DNA of 43,867 bases, taken from DASVEE01 sp036399695 (GTDB lineage Bacteria; Acidobacteriota; Thermoanaerobaculia; Gp7-AA8). Both the position numbers and the translations under genes were made by a program. The notes beneath the pieces were generated by a model. The model did no database searches and was not told where the DNA came from. It was given only the letters and a program-made list of their open reading frames with translations. Below, one piece after another: positions 34,169-42,349 of the stretch (within the stretch, counting starts at the first letter, position 1; the number at the start of each line of letters is the position of its first letter). The stretch spans positions 1 through 43,867 of the forward strand of contig DASWMP010000399.1 in assembly GCA_036399695.1 (NCBI GenBank). The letters run 5' to 3'.

Positions 34169-36073
34169 TCAGCGGCGTTTGAACACGGCCTGGTTCTGCC
34201 GCGGATTGTAGAACACCACTTCCCACCGCGGGTCGTGGCGCAGGGCGTCGACGGTGCGCGTGTCCCCCGGATACGGGACGCCGGCGTCGAGATACTTCCG
34301 CGCCTGCGACAGGTCCTTCAGCTCCGGATGTCCCCAGATCGCCCCCCACGCCCGGTCGACGACCACCCAGCGCACGTGGGCCGGGATCTGGCCGTTCGTC
34401 ATGAAGGTGACGGGCCGCTGCAGCTCGGAGCCGAAGAGCGGATGAAGCCAGGCGCCGAAGCCGGCGTCGACGGCCACCGCGTCCGTCTTCCCCGCGCTCC
34501 GGTCGAACACCTCCGCCGCACGCATCGGATCGAAACCGACGACGCGCGTCCCCTCGTGCTGCCGCGCCCACTGCACGTACTCCACGGGCACGAAGGCGTC
34601 GTTCCAGGCGTTGTCGATCGCGTTGAACAGCAGCGCCACCATCGCCAGCGAAGCCAGCGTGAGGCCGGCCCGCGGGCGACGCTCACGCGCCGCGATGACG
34701 ACGGGCGCGATGGTCCAGGCAAAGACCACCGGCGCGAGGAACAGCACGTAACGGGGCAGCGAGATCGCGTAGAGCCCGTGCGGCACGAACGTCACGGGCA
34801 GCATGATCGCCACGGCGAGCAGTGACACGCCGAGGATCACGAGCCGCTCGACGCGCGGCCCTTCGAGCTTGCGGAAAGCCATGACCGCGAACGGCAGCAG
34901 GAGCGCCGCGAGCGAGAACGGCCCGCCGAGGTGCGAGAAGAAGATCTCGTACCGCCGCCAGAACCAGGGCTCCGATTCCCACGGCACCGACAGCGCGACC
35001 GGGCTTGAGGAGAAGGGCGCCGCGACCAGCACGTACGGCCCTTGCCAGAGGTTCGCCCAGTCGCCGTACTTGACGACCTTCTCCCCCACCGCGTCGAGGT
35101 CGGCGTGGCGCATGCTGTCGAGGTACACCCAGCCGCCCGTCAGGAGAAACACGGCGATGCCGAAGAGGGCGAGCAACGCCAGCGCGGAGAAGCGCAGCTT
35201 CCGGTCGCGCACGAGCCGCACGACCGCGGCCGGGACGAGCAGCAGGGCGATCATCCCCGCCTGCGGCTTCGTCCCGACGGCGACCCCCGTGGCCAGGATC
35301 AGCGGGAACAGCGCGCGCACGTCTCCCGTCGAGATGAACCGCCCGCACCAGACGAACGTCAACACCACGAAGGCCGCCACGAGCAGGTCGTTCTTGTGTG
35401 CGCCGGAGTGCAGCAGCGCGACCGGCGCGCCGGCGACGAGCAGCATGGTCGTAGCGGTGGCGAAGACGTCCGCCTTCCACCACCGCTCCACCAGCGCCCC
35501 CGCCCCCACCGCCAGCGCAACCCAGAAGAGGAGCGAGAACCATTCGCTGATCCGGTCCGTCCCTTCGAGCACGAGATTCTCGGCGAGCAGCAGCTCGTAC
35601 GTCGCCGGCAGCTTGCGGATCCGGAAATCGAGGAAGTCGAAGTAGGCGAATCCGCGAGCCCGCGCGTACAGCACCGCCTTCGGCAGGTGATACGCGAGCG
35701 CGTCGTGACTGAGCGGCGGCACGATCCAGCCGCGCCACGCCACGAACATGCCCCACGGCGCGAGCGGCCAGAGGAGCGGTGCGGCGCCGCGGTAACGGTC
35801 GAGCCGCAGGAGCGCGAGCGCCACGAGCAGCACGCCGGCCGTCACGATCATAACGACGCCCCGCGTCATCACCCGCGGCAGCGCCATCGCCCAGATCGAG
35901 ACGATCCAGAAGCCGACGCCGAATGCGATGGTGGCCGACGTCCGCTCCATCGGCGACAGCTCATCGACGGCCCATAACCGTGTCGCCAGATTGTGCCCGA
36001 GGAGGAGGAACGCGAGCGCCGTTACGATCGTCAGCATCGCGAGCCCGAAGAATAGCAGCTTCGCTATACTCAT
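34169..36073 (-). CDS. GT-C-like multi-spanning membrane glycosyltransferase
   Basis: The product is 634 aa with ten or more hydrophobic segments over residues 1 to about 480 and a soluble end. The acidic motif LSHDALAYHL (Asp124) in the first large loop and YFDFLDFRIRKLPATYELLLAEN resemble GT39/ArnT-type enzymes. It would use a lipid-linked sugar outside the inner membrane; the acceptor is unknown. It is the first gene of the long minus-strand operon, and the GT2 gene follows 4 bp after its stop. Its ATG lies only 5 bp from the divergent epimerase start. Confidence 0.8.
   Translation of the reverse strand: MSIAKLLFFGLAMLTIVTALAFLLLGHNLATRLWAVDELSPMERTSATIAFGVGFWIVSIWAMALPRVMTRGVVMIVTAGVLLVALALLRLDRYRGAAPLLWPLAPWGMFVAWRGWIVPPLSHDALAYHLPKAVLYARARGFAYFDFLDFRIRKLPATYELLLAENLVLEGTDRISEWFSLLFWVALAVGAGALVERWWKADVFATATTMLLVAGAPVALLHSGAHKNDLLVAAFVVLTFVWCGRFISTGDVRALFPLILATGVAVGTKPQAGMIALLLVPAAVVRLVRDRKLRFSALALLALFGIAVFLLTGGWVYLDSMRHADLDAVGEKVVKYGDWANLWQGPYVLVAAPFSSSPVALSVPWESEPWFWRRYEIFFSHLGGPFSLAALLLPFAVMAFRKLEGPRVERLVILGVSLLAVAIMLPVTFVPHGLYAISLPRYVLFLAPVVFAWTIAPVVIAARERRPRAGLTLASLAMVALLFNAIDNAWNDAFVPVEYVQWARQHEGTRVVGFDPMRAAEVFDRSAGKTDAVAVDAGFGAWLHPLFGSELQRPVTFMTNGQIPAHVRWVVVDRAWGAIWGHPELKDLSQARKYLDAGVPYPGDTRTVDALRHDPRWEVVFYNPRQNQAVFKRR
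36065..36070 (+). promoter_or_regulatory. TATACT box 8 bp before epimerase TTG
   Basis: TATACT is followed by CATCGCCC and the TTG at 36079. It is the same box and nearly the same spacing as at 25935-25940. It overlaps the first codons of the divergent GT-C gene. No Shine-Dalgarno is visible. Confidence 0.5.
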
Positions 36074-36078
36074 CGCCC

Positions 36079-37026
36079 TTGAGAGCGTTTGTCACCGGCG
36101 GCGCCGGCTTCATCGGCAGTAACCTTACGGATCGCCTGCTCGCCCTCGGCCACGACGTGGTCGTCTACGACAACTTCTCGACCGGCCGCGACGAGTTCCT
36201 CGACGACGCGCGCGCCACCGGCCGCCTCTCGATCATGCGCGGCGACATCCTCGACGCCGTCCACCTCGCCGAGGCCATGAAAGGGGCGGATTTCGTCTTC
36301 CATCTGGCCGCGAATGCGGACGTGCGCTTCGGTACGCTGAACCCGCGGCGCGACATCGAACAGAACACCATCGCCACGTTCAACGTGCTCGAGGCGATGC
36401 GCTGGAGCGGCGTGCGCCGGATCGCCTTCTCGTCGACCGGCTCGGTCTACGGCGACACGCCGGTGATCCCGACGCCTGAGGACGCGCCGTTCCCGATCCA
36501 GACGTCGTTCTACGCTGCCTCGAAGGTCGCCGGCGAAGGGCTCGTCGAGGCCTACTGCGAAGGCTTCGATTTCCAGGGCTGGATCTTCCGCTTCGTCTCG
36601 ATCCTCGGCGAGCGCTACACACACGGCCACGTCTTCGATTTCATCCGTAAGCTCCGCCAGGACCCGCACACGCTGCAGGTCCTCGGCGACGGGCATCAGA
36701 AGAAGTCGTACCTCTACATCCACGACTGCATCGACGCGGTGCTCCTGGCCATCGAGCGCGCCACCGCGAAGGTGAACATCCTCAACCTCGGGACCGACGA
36801 ATATTCGGAAGTGAACGACTCCGTCCGCTGGATCACGGAAGCGATGGCGGTGACGCCGCACTTGCAGTACACCGGCGGGAAGCGGGGCTGGATCGGCGAC
36901 AACCCTTTCATCTTCCTCGACACGAAACGGATCCGCGAGCTGGGCTGGACGCCGAAAGTGTCGATCAGGGACGCGGTCCTGCGGACCGTCGACTACCTCC
37001 GCACGCACGACCACCTCCTCAAATGA
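36079..37026 (+). CDS. NAD-dependent sugar-nucleotide epimerase (extended SDR)
   Basis: The product is 315 aa from TTG 36079, the only start codon that gives a proper SDR N-terminus (RAFVTGGAGFIGSNL). GGAGFIG binds NAD; Tyr145 and Lys149 in YAASK and Ser119 are catalytic. It is similar in layout to the epimerase at 26881-27828, with which it shares motifs such as HLAAN and RFG/RFV, so the two may be paralogues. The GT2 gene follows with an ATGA overlap. An ATG-started longer frame overlaps the divergent gene and is rejected. Confidence 0.86.
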   Translation: MRAFVTGGAGFIGSNLTDRLLALGHDVVVYDNFSTGRDEFLDDARATGRLSIMRGDILDAVHLAEAMKGADFVFHLAANADVRFGTLNPRRDIEQNTIATFNVLEAMRWSGVRRIAFSSTGSVYGDTPVIPTPEDAPFPIQTSFYAASKVAGEGLVEAYCEGFDFQGWIFRFVSILGERYTHGHVFDFIRKLRQDPHTLQVLGDGHQKKSYLYIHDCIDAVLLAIERATAKVNILNLGTDEYSEVNDSVRWITEAMAVTPHLQYTGGKRGWIGDNPFIFLDTKRIRELGWTPKVSIRDAVLRTVDYLRTHDHLLK

Positions 37027-37853
37027 GCTCGCCTGCCGTCACGGTCTTTACGACGTTCCACGAGCCGGACGACTACCTCTACGAGACCATCGCCAGCGTG
37101 CTGGCGCAGACGTTCACCGACTTCGAGCTGCTGCTCGTCTGCGACGGCGATCCGTTGCGCTGCCGCGAGGTGCTGGAGCGCGTTGCCGATCCACGGCTGC
37201 GCCTCGTGCACGAGGACTTCACCGGACGCGCCATCGGCAAGCAGTTGCGCATGATGCTCTGCCGCAACCGCGGCTTCGCCGAAGCGCGCGCCGGGCTGAT
37301 GGCGCTGCTCGACGCCGACGACGTCGCCGAGCCGGAGCGCCTGGCGACGCAGGTGGCCTTCATGCGCAAGCACCCGGAATGCGTGCTCGTCAGCTCGGCC
37401 ATTACGATCGTCGACGAGCATTCGCGGGCCGTGGGCGTGCGCCGCTACGCCGGCTGCGACGAGGAGATCCGCCGGGCCATGCTGGCGTTCAACTGCATCG
37501 CCCAGAGCGCGGTGATGCTCCGCCGCGACGTCGCCGTGGCCGCCGGTGCGTACGGGCCGGAGGTGAACTTCGCCGAGGACTACGACCTCTGGCTGCGCAT
37601 GCTGACGCGAGGCCGTTTCCACAACCTGCCGCAGCCGCTGACGCGCTACCGCATCCACTCGCGGCAGGGGAAAGCGGTGATCACGAGGTTGCAGTTGCGC
37701 GACACGCTGCGCGTGAAGTGGAAGGCGGTGCGCCGGTACGGTTTGCGCCCGTCGCCGAAGGCGGTCGTGGTGTCACTGCTGCAGCTTCCGCTGCTGCTGT
37801 TGCCGCCAGGGTTCGTCTACTGGCTCTTCCGCCGCGTGATGCTCCGCGTCTGA
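37023..37853 (+). CDS. Glycosyltransferase family 2
   Basis: The product is 276 aa. The GT-A fold shows VTVFTTFHEPDDYLYETIASVLAQTFTDFELLLVCDGD and the metal-binding LLDADDVAEPERLA, then AEDYDLWLRML as the catalytic region. A hydrophobic stretch near the C-terminus may associate with the membrane. The acceptor is unknown. The start overlaps the epimerase stop (ATGA), so they form a two-gene plus-strand operon. Confidence 0.87.
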   Translation: MSSPAVTVFTTFHEPDDYLYETIASVLAQTFTDFELLLVCDGDPLRCREVLERVADPRLRLVHEDFTGRAIGKQLRMMLCRNRGFAEARAGLMALLDADDVAEPERLATQVAFMRKHPECVLVSSAITIVDEHSRAVGVRRYAGCDEEIRRAMLAFNCIAQSAVMLRRDVAVAAGAYGPEVNFAEDYDLWLRMLTRGRFHNLPQPLTRYRIHSRQGKAVITRLQLRDTLRVKWKAVRRYGLRPSPKAVVVSLLQLPLLLLPPGFVYWLFRRVMLRV

Positions 37854-37865
37854 TCTCGGAGATCA
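37851..37865. other. Palindrome holding both convergent stop codons
   Basis: TGATCTCGGAGATCA is a perfect inverted repeat with a single central base. Its two TGA ends are the stop codons of the plus-strand GT2 gene and of the minus-strand methyltransferase gene. It is too short to be a strong terminator. Confidence 0.7.
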
Positions 37866-38819
37866 CACCCTGCGGAACAACCAGTACTCCGCGGGATGCA
37901 CACCATCGCGCTGCACGAGCGCGGACCGCGCGAACTTCGGCCGCATCACCAGGCGCTCGTAGCCGTGTGCGGCGATGTCGTCGAAGTAGCGCACGCGCCG
38001 GCCGTCCGTTTCTTTCGTCAGGAACTCGGGCGTGTGCGGCACGATCAGGAGATACGGGACCTGCAGGTCGGCCACGCGCCGCAACCAGAAGCGGATGAAC
38101 TCGCGCGTGCACTCGGACCAGCTATGGATGTTCACCGCCAGATCGAAGCGCCGCGTGTCCAGCGAGTCCGTTTCGTCGAACGCCACCACCTCCGCGCGCG
38201 TCGCGCCGCGGAAGCCGAGGTAAAGCTCCGAGAGGAACGTCGACGTCGCCACCGCGTCGGTGCACGTCACCTGCGCCCGCGGCAGCGCCGTGGTGAAGCG
38301 ATGCGCGAAGCGGCCGTAGCCGGCGCCGATGTCCAGCACCCGCACCGCACTGTGCCGCGTCCATGCGAGCTCGCGAAGCAGGAAGCCGAGCTCCAGCACC
38401 GAGTCCAGCAGGTCGCGCGTGACGACGCGGCCCGGCACCAGCTCGAACGTCTTCGCGCCGAAACGGTTGTCGTCCGTCAGCACGTCGAGCAGCCCGTAGT
38501 CGTCCGTGGCCTCGACGTACGCCTGCGTCAGCTCGTACCGTCTCTTCGTGCCGCGGTAGTAGGCCTGGCTGACGTATTCGTCCTCGCCGCGGAAGAGCCG
38601 CAGATCGATCTGCTCTTCCCACGCCCCCCAGAACGACTGATCGGGCGCCGGCGCGTGCCGGTAGCGCTCTTTGAGGTCGACGAGACGGGGATTCGTGCGC
38701 ACCAGCCGCGCGAGCAGTTCCGCCGGCACGTCGCCGACCGTACCGGAGCCCTGCTTCGCCCGGCCGGCGAGGCGCCACAGCTTCGATTCGAGCGGCATGG
38801 GAAGGCGAAGGCGGGTCAT
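37863..38819 (-). CDS. Putative sugar O-methyltransferase (SAM-dependent)
   Basis: The product is 318 aa from ATG 38819. The SAM-binding motif VLDIGAGYGRFAHRF lies mid-protein, and ICTDA-like VTCTDAV and FDLAVNIHSW follow. The long N-terminal region with DNRFGAKTFELVPG is typical of putative sugar O-methyltransferases of surface-glycan loci. It would decorate the glycan made here. It is downstream of the flippase gene with a 31-bp gap. A longer frame start is less likely. Confidence 0.72.
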   Translation of the reverse strand: MTRLRLPMPLESKLWRLAGRAKQGSGTVGDVPAELLARLVRTNPRLVDLKERYRHAPAPDQSFWGAWEEQIDLRLFRGEDEYVSQAYYRGTKRRYELTQAYVEATDDYGLLDVLTDDNRFGAKTFELVPGRVVTRDLLDSVLELGFLLRELAWTRHSAVRVLDIGAGYGRFAHRFTTALPRAQVTCTDAVATSTFLSELYLGFRGATRAEVVAFDETDSLDTRRFDLAVNIHSWSECTREFIRFWLRRVADLQVPYLLIVPHTPEFLTKETDGRRVRYFDDIAAHGYERLVMRPKFARSALVQRDGVHPAEYWLFRRV

Positions 38820-38850
38820 GACGAGCGCCGCGATCGTAACATCCGTCGCA

Positions 38851-40089
38851 CTACCCGCGGCTGAGGCCGAGCGCCACACGCGCCTCGATCAGCAGCCCCG
38901 TGACGACGGCGAGCTGCGAGACGAGCAGCACCCGCGCAAACAGCAGCGGCGTGTCGTGGAACAGGGCCAGCGCGACGCACTGCAGCGCCACCAGCACGCC
39001 GTACGTCCGCAGGAAACGGAAGTCGCGGCGTGCCGCCAGCGCCTGCACCGCCAGATAGCCGATCGCCGCCGCCAGCGTCGCCGCGCTGACCGGCAGCAGG
39101 AGCGGCGCCGCTGCCGCAAACGCCTCGCCGTACAGCACGCGCACGAGCGCCGGCCCGAAGAGCGCCACGGTCAAGAGCAGCAGCGTGCCCACCGCCATGA
39201 ACGCGAGCAGCAGCCGCCGCGCGGAACGGACGGCGTCCCCACCGCCTTCGCGGATGCGTGTGATGTGCGGCAGCGCCAGGATGTGAAACGGCACCGCCGC
39301 CGCACCGATGGCCTTGGCGATGAACGCCGCCGCGGCATACGTCCCGCTCGTCGCCGCGGGGAAGAGCCGCTTCGCCAGCAGGACGTCGATGTTCTGGCTG
39401 ACGGCGAATAGCAGCGAAGCGACGAACACCGGTCCGAGAAATGTGAGCGCGTCGCGCACGAGTCCCGGGTCCGGCTTCTCCCTCGCACGATGCCACGGCA
39501 GCAGCAACACAGCCACGAGCTGCGCGAGCGCATACGCCGCCATCGCGGCGGCCGCCGTGCGCAGGAAATGCAGCGCGATGACCGCGAAGGTCAGCCGCAG
39601 CGCCGCCTCGGCGACGACGATGAGGCTGTCGCGCACGACCCGCCCTTCCCCCTGCAGCACACCCCGCCCGATGCACCAGAACAGATACTCGAAGAGCATC
39701 AGCACACCGAGCATCGCCGGGAGAGACGACTGCAGACGCAGCACGCTGGCGATCGACGGCGAGAGCAGCAACGCCACGACCGCCACGCTTCCGCCGATCC
39801 GCACCGCCGCCCGCCCGAACATGGCCGCGACGCCGGCGATCGCGTCAGCGTCTCCGCGCGCCCCGAATCGCGCCACCAGATGCGCCACCGCCTGCAGGAC
39901 CGGACTGACCGTGTGGCTGACCAGGTAGATGAGCGACAGCACGGCCGTGACGTCCGCGTAAGCCACCGGCCCGAGCGTCCGCGCCGTGTAAACCACGAAC
40001 CCGAACGCCAGCGCCGCCGAGAGCCCCGCCGCAATCAGCATCACCGCCGACGCGAACAACTCCCGTCGAGCGGAATGTGCATCAGTCAT
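38851..40089 (-). CDS. Wzx-like polysaccharide flippase (MATE/MOP superfamily)
   Basis: The product is 412 aa from ATG 40089 (MTDAHSARRELFASAV). About 12 hydrophobic segments and the N-terminal GLSAALAFGFVVYTARTLGPVAYADV are typical of O-antigen/capsule flippases, which move lipid-linked sugars across the inner membrane. DVLLAKRLFPAATSGTYAAAAFIAKA is the usual second-half repeat. No wzy or wzz gene is recognisable in the window. The longer frame to 40134 is rejected. Confidence 0.82.
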   Translation of the reverse strand: MTDAHSARRELFASAVMLIAAGLSAALAFGFVVYTARTLGPVAYADVTAVLSLIYLVSHTVSPVLQAVAHLVARFGARGDADAIAGVAAMFGRAAVRIGGSVAVVALLLSPSIASVLRLQSSLPAMLGVLMLFEYLFWCIGRGVLQGEGRVVRDSLIVVAEAALRLTFAVIALHFLRTAAAAMAAYALAQLVAVLLLPWHRAREKPDPGLVRDALTFLGPVFVASLLFAVSQNIDVLLAKRLFPAATSGTYAAAAFIAKAIGAAAVPFHILALPHITRIREGGGDAVRSARRLLLAFMAVGTLLLLTVALFGPALVRVLYGEAFAAAAPLLLPVSAATLAAAIGYLAVQALAARRDFRFLRTYGVLVALQCVALALFHDTPLLFARVLLVSQLAVVTGLLIEARVALGLSRG

Positions 40090-40123
40090 TGGCAGGCACT
40101 CTCGCACAGATGCACAGGGGCAC

Positions 40124-40218
40124 GATGGGACCAATGGAACAGATGGGACAGATGAGACCTATGGCGGCTACCTGTCCGCGGTGCGCAGCCATAGGTCCCA
40201 TTGGTCCCATCGTTTCCC
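40124..40218. repeat. GGTCCCAT 9-bp-period palindrome
   Basis: The left arm 40124-40166 reads ATGGGACCA, ATGGAACAG, ATGGGACAG, ATGAGACCT. The right arm 40189-40218 reads CCATAGGTC, CCATTGGTC, CCATCGTTT. It fills the spacer between the FkbM and flippase genes and is the third member of this 9-bp word family. Confidence 0.88.
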
Positions 40219-40230
40219 TGCTCCACGCCG

Positions 40231-41010
40231 CTACCGCGTGGCCAGCAGATCCACATACCCCCGCCGCGCCGCGCGCGCTGCCACCTCGGCGGAATCGTAC
40301 GGCCGCGTAGCGCCATCCCGCGGCAGCAACTCCAGCCGGAATCCCCGCTCGCGGTAAAAGGCCAGCAACGCCTCCGGCTCCACGCCAGCCGCGCGCAGGT
40401 CCGCCGGCGCCAGCTCGAACGCCACGGCCACGTCCCGCTCGCGCTCAAGCAGCTCCGTCATGCCGCGGCTCACTTCCAACTCGTAGCCCTGCACGTCGAT
40501 CTTCACGAACTTCACCCGTCCGGCCTGCCGCTCGCGAAGATAGCGGTCGATCGTCGTCATCGGCACCGGAATCCGCTTTCCGCCCGTGGCGCCAGTGGCG
40601 ATGCGGTGATCCCCGGGATGCGTCGGATTGATCGCCAGATCGACGGTCCCCTCGGTCGCGCCAATCGCCAGCCGCTCGGCGACGATCGCCTTCGACGCGC
40701 TCACCCGCTGCAGCCGGCGGAAGTTCAGCGGCTCCGGCTCGAACGCGAAGACCCGCGCTCCCGGCGACGCCACCCGCGCAAACAACGCCGCCGTGTACCC
40801 GGCGTTCGCCCCGACGTCGAGGATGTCCCCGCCGGCGAACAGCTCCGGGCGCCGCGCCGCGAGGTTCGCGAACGGATCCTCCACCCACCGCTTGTACGCA
40901 AAGAACGCTGCCAGAAAGAGACGGTCCGCGGCCGGACGGTTCGCCAGCCACGCCACCCCCGAGTAGCGATACGCCGCCGGGACCAGCCTGACGAGCCACT
41001 CAGTGCCCAT
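40231..41010 (-). CDS. FkbM family methyltransferase
   Basis: The product is 259 aa. The SAM site is ILDVGANAGYTAALFARV (residues 63-80), followed by VFAFEPEPLNFRRLQ and the FkbM KFVKIDVQGYELEVSRGM. FkbM enzymes O-methylate sugars or polyketides; in this setting a sugar is likely. Its start overlaps the end of the preceding GT2 gene by 11 bp, so it belongs to the same operon. Confidence 0.88.
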   Translation of the reverse strand: MGTEWLVRLVPAAYRYSGVAWLANRPAADRLFLAAFFAYKRWVEDPFANLAARRPELFAGGDILDVGANAGYTAALFARVASPGARVFAFEPEPLNFRRLQRVSASKAIVAERLAIGATEGTVDLAINPTHPGDHRIATGATGGKRIPVPMTTIDRYLRERQAGRVKFVKIDVQGYELEVSRGMTELLERERDVAVAFELAPADLRAAGVEPEALLAFYRERGFRLELLPRDGATRPYDSAEVAARAARRGYVDLLATR

Positions 41011-42334
41011 GGCGGTGCGGGATCCGTCCGAGCCGGATGCGGAACAGGCCGACGAGCGTCATCCGGAGCAGCATCAACCCGTGCGTGAAGCGGCTGATGT
41101 TCGTCGCCCCGTACGTGCGGGTGCGGTAGCGGATCGGCACGTCGACCATCCCGATCCCGAGCGTCGCCGCCGGGAACAGCAACTCGAAGTCGCCGAAGGG
41201 ATCGAAGTCGCCGAAGTCGCGGCGCCAGGCGATCATCCGCGCGTAATCGTCGCGGCGCATCAGCTTCGTGCCGCAGAGACAGTCCCCCATCCGTCCGCCC
41301 AGGACCCAGCTCAGCGCCTTGGCGAAGAAGACGTTGCCGAGCCGGTTGAGGAAGCGCATGGCCCCCCCTTCCATCGGGTAAACGATCCGGCTCCCGTTGA
41401 CGAAATCCGCCACGCCTCGGCGATAGGCATCGACGAAGCGGGGCAGCAGCTCCGGCGGCATCGTCAGGTCGGCATCGACGATCGTCAGCAGGTCGCCCGT
41501 GGCGTGGGCGAAGCCGAGCCGGACCGCGTCCGCTTTTCCCTTCCCGCTCTGCTGCAGCGCGACCACGCCGGGATTTGCCGCGGACAGACGCTGGATCTCG
41601 TCCCAGGTGCCGTCCGTCGAGTGCCCCTCCACGAAAATGACCTCTTTCTCCATCCCGAGGTCCGGCAGCCGCTCGAGTGCCGCCGCGAGGTTGCCCCTTT
41701 CGTTGCGTGCCGGGATGACGATCGAGAGACGCTTCGGCGGTGCGCTGTCGTGCACGATCGGCCGCAGCACGATGATCGAGGTCAGGGCGGTGTGCCGGAG
41801 CAACGGCACGAGCGGCATGAGCCGGTTCACCAGCGACCCGAGGCCGAGGAGACGGAACGGAACGTAGGCGGCGGGGCGGACGCGGACGCGCTCGAACGCG
41901 GCCAGGCGGCAGATGTTGTCGAGATCGGCGTGCGTGATGAACGTCGTCGGCTCGTCGCCTGCCTTCCACCGGAGGCGCATGGCCACGCGGTAGAGCCACT
42001 GCAGATACGGGTTGTAGGCGACGACGATGACGCGCGACAACCGTGACAGCCGCGGCTTCAGCTCGCGAAGGAAGCCCTCGATGTCGTAGTGATGGTTGAG
42101 CGTGCCGTTCAGCAGGATCGCCGTCCGCCTGTCCGTCTCCCCCGAAAGGTCGAGCTCCTCGGCGCCGGCAACGTGCGCCCGCTCCGGGCAGTCGAGCCGC
42201 TCCAGCAGGTAGCCGCTGTCGCCGTTCAGCCGCGCGATCTGGATCACCCGGTCGAAGTAGCGCGTCATCGGCGAGATCTCCGCCGCGATCAGATCGTGAA
42301 AATACCGCTTCCACCGCGGTACGGCGTCGCCCAT
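41000..42334 (-). CDS. Methyltransferase-remnant/GT2 fusion
   Basis: The product is 444 aa. Residues 1 to about 195 look like the second half of a class I methyltransferase (ILLNGTLNHHYDIEGFLRELKPRLSRL, ITHADLDNICRLAAFE) but lack a GxGxG SAM motif. Residues from about 203 form a GT2 enzyme: LSIVIPARNERGN, VEGHSTDGTWDEI, TIVDADLTMPPEL and DFDPFGDFELLFPAAT. Full fusions of this kind are known; here the first domain appears shortened and probably inactive. The start has no Shine-Dalgarno; TAGAAT lies 9 bp upstream. Confidence 0.8.
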   Translation of the reverse strand: MGDAVPRWKRYFHDLIAAEISPMTRYFDRVIQIARLNGDSGYLLERLDCPERAHVAGAEELDLSGETDRRTAILLNGTLNHHYDIEGFLRELKPRLSRLSRVIVVAYNPYLQWLYRVAMRLRWKAGDEPTTFITHADLDNICRLAAFERVRVRPAAYVPFRLLGLGSLVNRLMPLVPLLRHTALTSIIVLRPIVHDSAPPKRLSIVIPARNERGNLAAALERLPDLGMEKEVIFVEGHSTDGTWDEIQRLSAANPGVVALQQSGKGKADAVRLGFAHATGDLLTIVDADLTMPPELLPRFVDAYRRGVADFVNGSRIVYPMEGGAMRFLNRLGNVFFAKALSWVLGGRMGDCLCGTKLMRRDDYARMIAWRRDFGDFDPFGDFELLFPAATLGIGMVDVPIRYRTRTYGATNISRFTHGLMLLRMTLVGLFRIRLGRIPHRHGH

Positions 42335-42343
42335 TCGCCGCGC

Positions 42344-42349
42344 ATTCTA
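42344..42349 (-). promoter_or_regulatory. TAGAAT box 9 bp before GT2-fusion ATG, overlapping upstream stop
   Basis: The stop TAG of the upstream membrane-protein gene is the first half of TAGAAT; nine bases later comes the ATG at 42334. The architecture is the same as at 23245-23250 and 33032-33037. Confidence 0.5.
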
